Positions 28,691-36,900 of a stretch of DNA of 39,144 bases are shown here, one piece after another (position 1 is the first letter of the stretch; every line of letters begins with the position of its first letter). The stretch is taken from positions 1 to 39,144 of the IMG/VR virus record IMGVR_UViG_3300036715_002841, one strand, 5' to 3'. The notes below the pieces were generated by a model. That model was not told where the DNA came from and did no database searches. It saw only the letters and a list, made by a program, of their open reading frames with translations. The translations under genes and the position numbers were made by a program. The stretch is from a virus.

Positions 28691-29037
28691 CACGCCAAGC
28701 CATCAACATCGACGCTTTCGACATCAACGAAGTTGACGACGTCGTCTTCGACTTTTCCGATAAGTTGCTCCCCGGCGAAACCATCCAAAGCGCCCAGGTG
28801 CTGCTGCGCTGGCTCGATGGCGCAGACGACGCCAGCGCCCAAGCCATGGCCACCGGCAGTTGCCAAATCGGCATTGTGTCAGGCGACACCTTCACGCCAG
28901 ACCCAGCAGGCCAGCAGGTCGTGCAACGCATCACCGCCAATGACGTCGAGGCCAATTACAGCCTCAAGTGCATCGCCAACATCAGCGATGGCCGCGAGCT
29001 GGTGGCCCCCGGTTACATGCCCGTGCGCGACTTCTGA
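28687..29037 (+). CDS. small phage structural protein, unknown
   Basis: A 116-aa acidic protein starting MTRQAINIDAFDINEVDDVV at 28687, overlapping the upstream stop by 4 nt. Pattern LLPGETIQSAQVLLRWLDGA followed by ITANDVEANYSLKCIANISDGREL resembles immunoglobulin-like phage accessory domains. It ends the cassette; the double-hairpin element follows at 29065. No specific family assigned. Confidence 0.6.
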   Translation: MTRQAINIDAFDINEVDDVVFDFSDKLLPGETIQSAQVLLRWLDGADDASAQAMATGSCQIGIVSGDTFTPDPAGQQVVQRITANDVEANYSLKCIANISDGRELVAPGYMPVRDF

Positions 29038-29064
29038 AAACTATTTTGCAGCCCACTGCAAATC

Positions 29065-29114
29065 GTCTCAATTCATCCCTGTATTTGAGACACCACAGCA
29101 GGCAAAGTGCCTGC
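29065..29114 (+). promoter_or_regulatory. double-hairpin leader, copy 2 (before capsid fusion gene)
   Basis: Hairpin 1 is GTCTCAA/TTGAGAC (29065-29071/29085-29091). Hairpin 2 is GCAGGCA-AAG-TGCCTGC (29098-29114), ending one base before the ATG at 29116. Compared with copy 1 (22986-23035) the third stem pair of hairpin 2 changes from G-C to A-T with its partner, a compensatory change that supports a real stem. Confidence 0.6.
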
Positions 29115-29115
29115 C

Positions 29116-31245
29116 ATGCCGCAAGCAAACACGCAAAAAACCCGCGACCTTGAAGCCACGCATGACATGCCGGTTCAAACCCGCGCAGCGTCCATTGCCC
29201 CGGCCAGCTTCAACGCCACCGACAACACCGTAGACGTCGTCTGGACCACCGGCAGCCGCGTGCGTCGCTACGACTACTGGAACGACACCGTCTTTGAGGA
29301 AGAGCTCGTCGTCACCCCCGAAGCCGTAGACATGACCCGCTTCGACGCCGGCGCCGTCCAGGTGCTCGACGGCCACCAGGTCTACGGCGGTGTGGACGCC
29401 ATCCTCGGCATCGCCACCGCCGCCAGCGTAGCCAATGGCGAAGGCCGTGCCAGCCTGCGTCTTTCAACCCGCGAAGAAAAATCCGGCATCGTTGCCGACA
29501 TTGCCGCCGGCATCATCCGCAACATCAGCTTCGGCTACAGCGTCGAGCGGTATGAGATCACCCGCGCGCAAGACCGCACCGACGGCATCAACCTGCCCCT
29601 ATACCTCGCCGTGCGTTGGACCCCGCAGGAAATCAGCTTCGTTACCGTCCCTGCGGACCCCAACGCAGGAACCCGCAGCCAGCCAGGGCAGGGCGCAGAC
29701 GCGCCCGCCCTGCAGCGCCACGCAGCCGCCAACGGCCGCCCCTGCCAATTCGTCACCCGGGCAGCCGCCCCCAACCCCCAGCAACAGGAAACCACCATGC
29801 CTCAAGCAAATGCAGCCACGCAGGGCGGCGCCCAATCCGGCTCCGCTGAAGACCAAACCCGCGCCCAGCCCGATGCTGGCGCCGCCGCAGCCGCTGCCAC
29901 GCAAGCCGCGGCAGCAGCAGCCCAGGCCGGCAGCGATGCCACCATCCGCGCTGCGGCCATCACCGAGCTGTGCACCCGCCACAACGTAGGCCACCTGGCC
30001 GCCGGCTTCATCCGCAACGCCGCCACCACCCTGGAGCAAGCCCAGGCCGCCGTACTCAACGAGCTGGCCGTGCGCGACGCCGCCAGCGGCGGACACCACA
30101 ACACGCAAATCCGCACCGTCACCGACGAGCACGAAACCCGCATGCGCGGCATAGAAGAAGCCCTCACCAACCGCGTTGACAGCAAGGCCGCGCTCACCGA
30201 CAACGGCCGCCAATACCGTGGCATGAGCATGCTCGAAATTGGCCGCGATTTCCTGAGCCGCAGCGGTCAAGACGTGCGCGGCCTCGACCGCATGAGCCTG
30301 GCCACCCGGATGCTCACCTTCCGCTCGGCCGGCATGCTGGGCACCAGCGACTTCACCAACCTGCTGGCCAACATCGCCAACAAACGCCTGCGCCAGGCGT
30401 ATCAGGAAAACAACCCCTCCTACGCCATGTGGGCCCGCCGCGCCACCAACGCGCCCGACTTCAAAGCCATGTCCGTCGTGCAACTCGGCGGCGCGCCCGA
30501 CCTGCTCAAAGTCAACGAGCATGGCGAAGTCAAGTACGGCTCCATGAGCGACGGCGCTGAAACCTACTCGGTCCTCACCTACGCTCGCAAAGTCGCCTTC
30601 ACCCGTCAAAGCATCGTCAACGACGACATGCGCGGCTTCGACCGCCTGGTCGGCGCCTTCGGTGGCGCCAGCCGCCGGCTGGAAAACCGCATCGTCTACG
30701 CGCAGTTGACCGCCAACGCCGCCATGGCCGACACCGGCAACCTGTTCAACGCCACCGCTGTCGCCACCGCGGGCGGCCATGCCAACCTGCTCAGCGGCGC
30801 CGGCTCCGCGCTGCAGTTCAGCTCCCTGGTCACCGGCCGCACCCAAATGCGCGTGCAAAAGGGCTTTCAAAGCGAAGAGCTCAACATCGCGCCCGCCTAC
30901 CTGCTGGTGCCCGCCGCGCTGGAGCAAACCGCCTACCAGCTCACCAGCAACGTCTACACGCCCGCCGTGCAAACCAACATCAACGAATTCCGTCAAGGCG
31001 GGCGCACCGCGCTCACCCCGGTGGTTGAGCCCATCCTGGACGCCAACAGCGCCACCGCCTGGTACCTGGCCGCCGACAGTTCGCAGGTTGACACCGTCGA
31101 ATACTGCTACCTCGACGGCGCCGAAGGCCCCGTCATCGAAAGCGAAGTCAACCTCGACGTCGATGGCGTCGCCTACCGCTGCCGCCTGGACTTCGCCGCC
31201 AAAGCCATCGACTTCCGCGGCCTGATCAAGTCCGCCGGCGCCTGA
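29116..31245 (+). CDS. prohead protease/major capsid protein fusion
   Basis: A 709-aa protein from the ATG at 29116 (MPQANTQKTRDLEATHDMPV). Residues about 15-190 are a prohead-protease domain (LDGHQVYGGVDAILG, RASLRLSTREEKSGIVADIA, GIIRNISFGYSV). Residues about 228-290 form an Ala/Gln-rich scaffold-like linker. Residues about 290-709 are the capsid domain (RQYRGMSMLEIGRDFLSRSG, ARRATNAPDFKAMSVV, YARKVAFTRQSIVNDDMRGF, LLVPAALEQTAYQLTS). Such fusions are known in temperate siphoviruses. An internal ATG (29797) with AGGAAA upstream also begins MPQAN and could yield scaffold-plus-capsid without protease. The start follows a hairpin. Confidence 0.9.
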   Translation: MPQANTQKTRDLEATHDMPVQTRAASIAPASFNATDNTVDVVWTTGSRVRRYDYWNDTVFEEELVVTPEAVDMTRFDAGAVQVLDGHQVYGGVDAILGIATAASVANGEGRASLRLSTREEKSGIVADIAAGIIRNISFGYSVERYEITRAQDRTDGINLPLYLAVRWTPQEISFVTVPADPNAGTRSQPGQGADAPALQRHAAANGRPCQFVTRAAAPNPQQQETTMPQANAATQGGAQSGSAEDQTRAQPDAGAAAAAATQAAAAAAQAGSDATIRAAAITELCTRHNVGHLAAGFIRNAATTLEQAQAAVLNELAVRDAASGGHHNTQIRTVTDEHETRMRGIEEALTNRVDSKAALTDNGRQYRGMSMLEIGRDFLSRSGQDVRGLDRMSLATRMLTFRSAGMLGTSDFTNLLANIANKRLRQAYQENNPSYAMWARRATNAPDFKAMSVVQLGGAPDLLKVNEHGEVKYGSMSDGAETYSVLTYARKVAFTRQSIVNDDMRGFDRLVGAFGGASRRLENRIVYAQLTANAAMADTGNLFNATAVATAGGHANLLSGAGSALQFSSLVTGRTQMRVQKGFQSEELNIAPAYLLVPAALEQTAYQLTSNVYTPAVQTNINEFRQGGRTALTPVVEPILDANSATAWYLAADSSQVDTVEYCYLDGAEGPVIESEVNLDVDGVAYRCRLDFAAKAIDFRGLIKSAGA

Positions 31246-31281
31246 TCCACCGCAACCCATCCCCTTCAAGGACACAGCACC

Positions 31282-31626
31282 ATGAAAAACTTCGTTCAAC
31301 CCGGCGACATCCTCACGCTCACCCCCGCCGCAGACGTGGCCTCCGGCGTGGGCTACCTGTTCGGTGCCGCCCTGTTTGGCGTGGCCACCAACGACGTCAA
31401 GTCCGGCGTCCCCGGTGAATTCCTCACCGAAGGCGTCGTCACCATCGCCAAAACCAGCGCGCTGGCCATCAGCGTGGGCGACCGCCTGTTTTGGGACGCC
31501 ACCAACAAGTGCGTCAACAAAACTCTCACCGCCCAGCAGCAGGTCGGCATTGCTGTAGCCGCCGCGGCCAATCCCTCCGCCACGGTGGACATGTTGCTCG
31601 AATCCTCGCTGCCCGTAGCCACCTGA
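31282..31626 (+). CDS. DUF2190 head decoration-like protein
   Basis: A 114-aa protein starting MKNFVQPGDILTLTPAADVA, with AAGGA upstream. It shows the DUF2190 pattern: VASGVGYLFGAALFGVATND, a central VVTIAKTSALAISVGDRLFW and the C-terminal QQQVGIAVAAAANPSATVDM. These trimeric proteins decorate capsids in lambda-like phages. It directly follows the capsid fusion gene, in the expected order. Confidence 0.85.
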   Translation: MKNFVQPGDILTLTPAADVASGVGYLFGAALFGVATNDVKSGVPGEFLTEGVVTIAKTSALAISVGDRLFWDATNKCVNKTLTAQQQVGIAVAAAANPSATVDMLLESSLPVAT

Positions 31627-31681
31627 GCCGCCGCCAGCCATCCAGCACCCTCCAGCGCAACAGCACAACAGTACGCCGGCC

Positions 31682-32002
31682 ATGTCCTTCGCAGCCGCCA
31701 TCGCACGCGCCAATGCCAGCGTCTTCAAGCGCCTGGCCAACGCGCGCGCCGAGTTCGACGGCCGCACGTTTGACGTGCTGTTCCGCTCCCCCTTCAGCGC
31801 CGCCATGGCCGGCATGGCCGAGAGCAACGCCCCGCAGGCCAAAGCCCTGGCGGCCGACATGCCAACGCTCACCCAGGGCGACACCATCCGCATCCAGGCC
31901 AACCCCCTGGTGGCGGGCATGGTCGGCGCCCAGGTCTATAACGTCCTCAGCGCCGAGCCCGACGGCACCGGCGGCGTCCACATGGTCTTGGCGGTTGCAT
32001 GA
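31682..32002 (+). CDS. head-tail joining protein (gpFII-like)
   Basis: A 106-aa protein starting MSFAAAIARANASVFKRLAN. The layout, an N-terminal helix, FDVLFRSPFSAAMAGMAESN, TLTQGDTIRIQANPLVAGMV and a final strand LVAGMVGAQVYNVLSAEPDG, fits the small beta-barrel connectors that seal the portal. Overlaps the next gene by 4 nt. Assignment by position and pattern. Confidence 0.7.
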   Translation: MSFAAAIARANASVFKRLANARAEFDGRTFDVLFRSPFSAAMAGMAESNAPQAKALAADMPTLTQGDTIRIQANPLVAGMVGAQVYNVLSAEPDGTGGVHMVLAVA

Positions 32003-32427
32003 GCGCTCAGCCACCCAGCAAATTCGAGGTGCTGGCCGAGGCCATCGCGTCCGCTTTGCGTCAAGCGCCCGCCGTAGCCGCCAAGGTTGAGCGCCCCAAG
32101 TTTCGCGCGGTCGCCATTCAAGACGCCTCGGCCATCATCGTCGGCCTGCCGTCAGCGCAGGTAAGTGACCAGCTCATCAGCGGCCAGCCCCTGGCATGGC
32201 AAGTCACCGTTCCGATTGAATGCTTTGCCAAGGCCACCAAAGACCAGGCCGCCTACGAGGTATCAGACGCTCTTGGCCAAGCCGTCATGCAGCGCCTCGC
32301 GGCAGACCCAACAGTCGGCGGCTCCGCCATCGTGCTCGTGCCGCAGGGCTACAGCAACGACATCGACCCCATTGGCGACCAGTCCGCCCTGTGCACCCTC
32401 ATGTTTTTAGCCACCGTTTCGGCCTAG
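31999..32427 (+). CDS. tail terminator/minor tail protein (gpU-like)
   Basis: A 142-aa protein starting MSAQPPSKFEVLAEAIASAL. The pattern of helix, VTVPIECFAKATKDQAAYEV, then ALGQAVMQRLAADPTVGG, is typical of tail-completion proteins that cap the tube before head joining. It lies between the joining protein and the tail tube gene, as expected. Moderate certainty on the exact name. Confidence 0.7.
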   Translation: MSAQPPSKFEVLAEAIASALRQAPAVAAKVERPKFRAVAIQDASAIIVGLPSAQVSDQLISGQPLAWQVTVPIECFAKATKDQAAYEVSDALGQAVMQRLAADPTVGGSAIVLVPQGYSNDIDPIGDQSALCTLMFLATVSA

Positions 32428-32469
32428 CGCGCCAACCACCCCTTACTTGACTTTCAAAGGAGCATTCTC

Positions 32470-33120
32470 ATGGGACAAGCAATCTTCTGGAGCAACGTCG
32501 GTATCGACGTGCAAACCGCCCTGGCCACTGCCATCAGCCTGAGCGCCATCAGCAAGGCCAGCCCGGGCGTGGCCACCTACACCGGCGCCACCAACCCCGC
32601 CAACGGCGACTACATCGTCATGACCAGCAACGGCATGTTCGAGGTCAGCAACCGCATCTTTCGCGTGGCCAACGTCAACACCGGCGGCAAAACCTTCGAG
32701 CTGGAAGGCGAAGACACCACCACCTACAACACCTTCACCAGCGGCAGCTTCCAGCAAATCACCTTCGGCGCCAGCATGACCATCGCGCAAAACATCGCGC
32801 CCAGCGGCGGCGATCTGCAATACGCCGACACCACCACCGTGCACGACAACGTGCAAAAGCGCGCCCCTACCATCGTCAGCCCGCTGTCCCTGGCCATGGA
32901 CGCCATCTTCGACGTCACCGACCCCGCCTACATTGAAATGAACAAGGCCTACAAGTCCAAGACCGTGCGCGCCATCCGCCTGCGCTTCGGCACCGGCTTC
33001 AAGATGCTCATGACCGGCTACTGCGGCGCCCCCGGCGTCCCGTCCGGCCAGAACCAGGGCATCGTGCAAATGAAGCTCAGCGTCGAAGGCCAGAACATCC
33101 CCACGGTCTATTCCACCTGA
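32470..33120 (+). CDS. major tail tube protein
   Basis: A 216-aa protein starting MGQAIFWSNVGIDVQTALAT, with AAAGGAG upstream. Repetitive strand-loop sequence (VATYTGATNPANGDYIVMTS, FEVSNRIFRVANVNTGGKTF, IVQMKLSVEGQNIPTVYST) and its position before the frameshifting chaperones identify the tube subunit that polymerises around the tape measure. The following 112 bp hold no gene. Confidence 0.85.
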   Translation: MGQAIFWSNVGIDVQTALATAISLSAISKASPGVATYTGATNPANGDYIVMTSNGMFEVSNRIFRVANVNTGGKTFELEGEDTTTYNTFTSGSFQQITFGASMTIAQNIAPSGGDLQYADTTTVHDNVQKRAPTIVSPLSLAMDAIFDVTDPAYIEMNKAYKSKTVRAIRLRFGTGFKMLMTGYCGAPGVPSGQNQGIVQMKLSVEGQNIPTVYST

Positions 33121-33232
33121 TCACCGGTTTGCGCACGGCAGGGGCGGCATTGGGCCGCTCCGGCAGTCTTGCCCAAGCTGCCGCGCCGTGCGCTCCTCCC
33201 ATTGGGCCAATTCACCATAGATTGGGCACAAC

Positions 33233-33577
33233 ATGATTCCCTTGCAACTCGAAGACCTGGTCACCATCAAGGTCGCCGGCACCTACACCGACAAGGCTGG
33301 CACCTCCCAGCCGTTCACCTTCTCCGCCACCCTTGACCGCTTGGACATCGACGCCATCCAGTCCGCCGAAAGCGATACCGGCGCCGTCAAAATTTCCGGC
33401 TTCTTCGCCGAACACGTCAAGGGCTGGTCCGGCGTCAAACAGGCCGACGGCAAAACCGATGTCGAGTACTCCGTCGAAGCCTTGCAAACCCTGCTGCGCA
33501 TTCCCGGCCTGCCGCACATGATGTGGCTCGACTACCTGCAACAGGTCGGCGTCAAAGGCGCGCGCGAAAAAAACTAG
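33233..33577 (+). CDS. tail assembly chaperone (gpG-like)
   Basis: A 114-aa protein starting MIPLQLEDLVTIKVAGTYTD. It ends in REKN at a stop directly after an A7 run, the classical site for the -1 frameshift that joins lambda-type G and T proteins. The chaperone coats the tape measure during tail assembly. No functional domain besides SFTFSATLDR-like beta structure is obvious; the assignment depends on the slippery site and on its position between tube and tape measure. Confidence 0.8.
   Translation: MIPLQLEDLVTIKVAGTYTDKAGTSQPFTFSATLDRLDIDAIQSAESDTGAVKISGFFAEHVKGWSGVKQADGKTDVEYSVEALQTLLRIPGLPHMMWLDYLQQVGVKGAREKN
33566..33577 (+). promoter_or_regulatory. programmed -1 ribosomal frameshift site
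   Basis: Zero-frame codons GAA AAA AAC TAG contain the heptamer A-AAA-AAC (33568-33574) immediately before the stop. Slipping back one base enters AAA CTA GCC and continues in the downstream chaperone frame without interruption. Confidence 0.8.
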
Positions 33578-33936
33578 CCAACGCCGTCAAGTTCGAGGCC
33601 CGCAGCCGTGCAACACACCCGCAGCCCGAAAGCCCAGGCCCTGGCGGTCCCGGCTTGCTCGCGCAGCTCACGGCCCGCGTCACCAGCGGCCAAGAGCAGC
33701 AAGGCGAAGTGTTCTACCTGTGGCCCTGCAACCTGCCGGCGTGGAATTTGTTTTGGGACGTTCAAACCCAGTGGCGCCACGGCTTCAACGGCCCCACTGG
33801 GTTGGACTACCAGGGCGTCACCGCGTGGATGCAAGCCAACGCCATCCCAGGCGAGCAATGGGCCGAGCTGCTGTGCGGCGTGCGCGCCTGTGAGCGGGCC
33901 CGGCTCGAAGTCTGGGCCGACATGCGCGCAGACTGA
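33571..33936 (+). CDS. tail assembly chaperone extension (gpT-like, DUF1799), made by frameshift
   Basis: About 121 residues from the slippage point (KLANAVKFEARSRATHPQPE). The block FYLWPCNLPAWNLFWDVQTQ, then GFNGPTGLDYQGVTAWMQAN, matches the DUF1799 family that forms the T part of GT proteins. The frame has an ATG at 33523, but it overlaps the chaperone gene and has no ribosome binding site, so it is expected only as a G-T fusion. The stop lies 21 bp before the tape-measure ATG. Confidence 0.8.
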   Translation, partial: KLANAVKFEARSRATHPQPESPGPGGPGLLAQLTARVTSGQEQQGEVFYLWPCNLPAWNLFWDVQTQWRHGFNGPTGLDYQGVTAWMQANAIPGEQWAELLCGVRACERARLEVWADMRAD

Positions 33937-33956
33937 GCAAAGGGCAGGGGGCCGCC

Positions 33957-36900
33957 ATGGCTGATGTAGGGATCAAAATCACAGCGGTTGACCAAGCCAC
34001 GGGCGTTTTCAGCAAGGTAGCGGCCGAGGCGGTCAGCCTGGGTCAGGCGGTGGCGGCTACAGCCACAAGTTTCAAGGCCCTGGCTGGTGGCGCGGCTGTA
34101 GCCTTTGGCGTTATCAGCTTCGCTGGCAAGGTCAAGGAAGCCATCGACCTGGCCGACAGCTTCAACAAATTGAGCCAGAAAACGGGTATCGCCGTTGATG
34201 AACTCAGCAAGCTCAACTACGCCGCCGGCCTGTCTGATGTTTCCACCGACGCATTATCGGTTGGACTTAAAAAACTCAACGTCAATATCAGCGCGGCGGC
34301 TGGTGGTTCAAAGCAGCAGGCCGAGATTTTCAGGGCCCTGGGTGTCGCAGTCAAAGACTCCACCGGCAACGTGCTGTCCGCCGACAAGGTGTTTGCCCAG
34401 TTGTCCGATAGATTTTCAGACAGCGCCGACGGCGCCAACAAGGCAGCGGTCGGCAATGCCCTATTCGGAAAAACATTTACAGACCTGATTCCTTTGCTCA
34501 ATGGTGGCGGTGCTTCCCTCAAAAGCCTGGGTAAAGAGGCTGAAAAACTCGGCATCGTCCTGGGCGCCGACTTTGCCAAAAACGCCGAAGAGTTCAACGA
34601 TAACCTGCACCGCCTGGACACCGCTGGCAAGGGCCTTTACATCACCTTTGGCGCTGACCTGGTCAAGAACTTTGGCAATGTCGCCAAGGCCATGGCAGAA
34701 ACGGCCATAGAAAGCGGAAAACTTTCTGCCGTCATCACCGGCATCCAGGTATTGCTCACGGGTGACGACCAATACAAGAACGACAAGGCCTTGGTGGAGC
34801 AGACCGACGCGCTGCTTTCAAAGGAAAAAGAGCTCTCACGCCTAAAGGCCGAGGGATTTGCTGACGCCGCGCCGCGCGTGCGCGACCTCAAAAACGAAAT
34901 CGCTCAAACCCAGGCTCTGCTCACCACCACCCAGGACTATCGCAAAACACTGCAGGGCCTGACAGACGACCAGGACAAGGCCGCCAAGGTAACGCCTACC
35001 AAAGACTCCAAGGCCATCACCAACGCCGCCAAAGCCATCGCCACATCCGGCAACACCGATGGAGACTACGAAAATCTCAACAAACAACTGTCCGAGCGCA
35101 TCGCCCTGCAGCAGCAGGAAATCACCGCAGGCCGCGCCCTTTCAGATCAAGAAAAATTTACGGCTAAATTCGATGCAGATTTGGCATTGGCCACAAAAAA
35201 ACGCACGACGGATCTCACGGCGGATAAGATTGCCCTCCTCAAGGTCGAGCGCGACCAGGTTGACGCCCAGGGCAAAGCCGCCGAATTGAAAAAGAAGGTT
35301 GACGACGCATTCATCAAAGATATTGAACGCCAAAAAGATGAACAAAATGAAATTGCCGAAGCAAATGCAAAAGCAGGTGATTCATATCGTCAGCTTGTAG
35401 AGCAATATCAGGCATATGGTGACGCGGTAGATCAAAGTGCAGAAGCAATTCAGTACGAGCAAAGCCTATCGACGCGTTCCGCCTCTGACCGGGCGTTGGC
35501 CATCTCGCAATTTCAGCAAGAGCTAAACCTGCGAAATCAGATACGCCAGATCAACGATAACTCGTCGCTCACGCCCGATCGGCGCGATTATTTAATCAGC
35601 AAAGCCACCGCAAACAATATCAAAGAAATCAGCAACCTGGCATCCCGCCAGATGCTCGACGACTGGCAAAAGTCCGTTGACAAATACGACGACATTTTCA
35701 AAGAGGGCTTCAAAGACGCGCTAGGCGCCGGTTCCGAAAGCTTCAGTGATTGGGGTAAAGGCCTGTGGAAAACCTTCAAGGGCGACTTTCTGGACCAGCT
35801 CTACAAATCCTTCCTCCAGCCCATCGGCCTGCAGCTCTCCGCTACCCTCATCGGCGCCACCGGCCTGGCCGGCACAACGGCGGCCAGCGCCAATGGTTTA
35901 TCCGCGCTCGGCTCTGCGGGCGGCATCGCATCCGGCGCCAATTCGATATTTGGCGCCAGCGGGTCCTTGGCGGGCGCCGGTGCGGCCCTTAGCCAGTTCA
36001 GCACCGCGGCACTGGCCGGCACGCAGGGTCTCCTGGGTTTAACGGGAACCGCCGCCCAGGCGTCCGCCGCGGTAACATCTGGCTTGGCCGCGCAAACCGG
36101 CGCCTCCACGCTGGCCGGAACCTTGGGCGCTGCCGTTCCCTATGTGGCGGCGGCGCTGGCTGTCTATGCCCTCATCAAAAATGCCGGCGGCACGCCCAGC
36201 AGCTCCACCGGCGACAGCAACGCCAACTTCGACAAGTTCGGCAAAGTCACCAGCGCCAACATCTTTGCGCCCCAAGACACCTACGCCAAGCCCAGCGACA
36301 ACTCCGAAGCCGTCATCGCCGCGCTTGAAAAAGCTTACCTCAAAGCCACCACGGGGCTGGGCATCAAGGCCGTGGCCACCAACTTCAGCTACTCCGGCAA
36401 CACCGGCAAAGACGGCAAAGACCCGCAGTTCGGCCTCGGCGGCTCAGCCGGCTCCAGCAGCTTCTACCAGACCGAAACCAAGGCCACAGACTCCGCCATC
36501 AGCCTAGCCACCAGCCGCGCTGTGCTCGCCGCCCTCAAGGGCAGCGACCTGCCTGTCTACCTGGCTGGAATTTTCGACAAAATCACCCCTAGCACCGCAA
36601 CCCAGGCGCAAATCGACGCCGTGCTGGCCGACGCCCAGGCTGTATCCGATTTCCATAAGGCCATAGACGGTCTGGGCAGCGCCGCCGCTGGCCTGAAAGA
36701 CATCACCGTTGACGGCCTCACCGCCCTGGTGTCCTACAGCGGCGGGCTCGACAAATTCACCGCCAACTTCAGCACCTATTACGACAACTTCGCCACCGCC
36801 GAAGAAAAGCGCGCCGCCACCATCACCAACATCACCAACACGCTCAAAGACGCCGGCGCCAACATCAGCGAGAGCGACGTGGCCAAGGCCACGCGCGAGC

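Noticed and set aside
29599-31920. 773-codon open frame antisense to the capsid gene
   Set aside because: It is Gly/Ala/Val/His-rich without domains and follows from the high GC and codon bias of the capsid fusion; no ribosome binding site.
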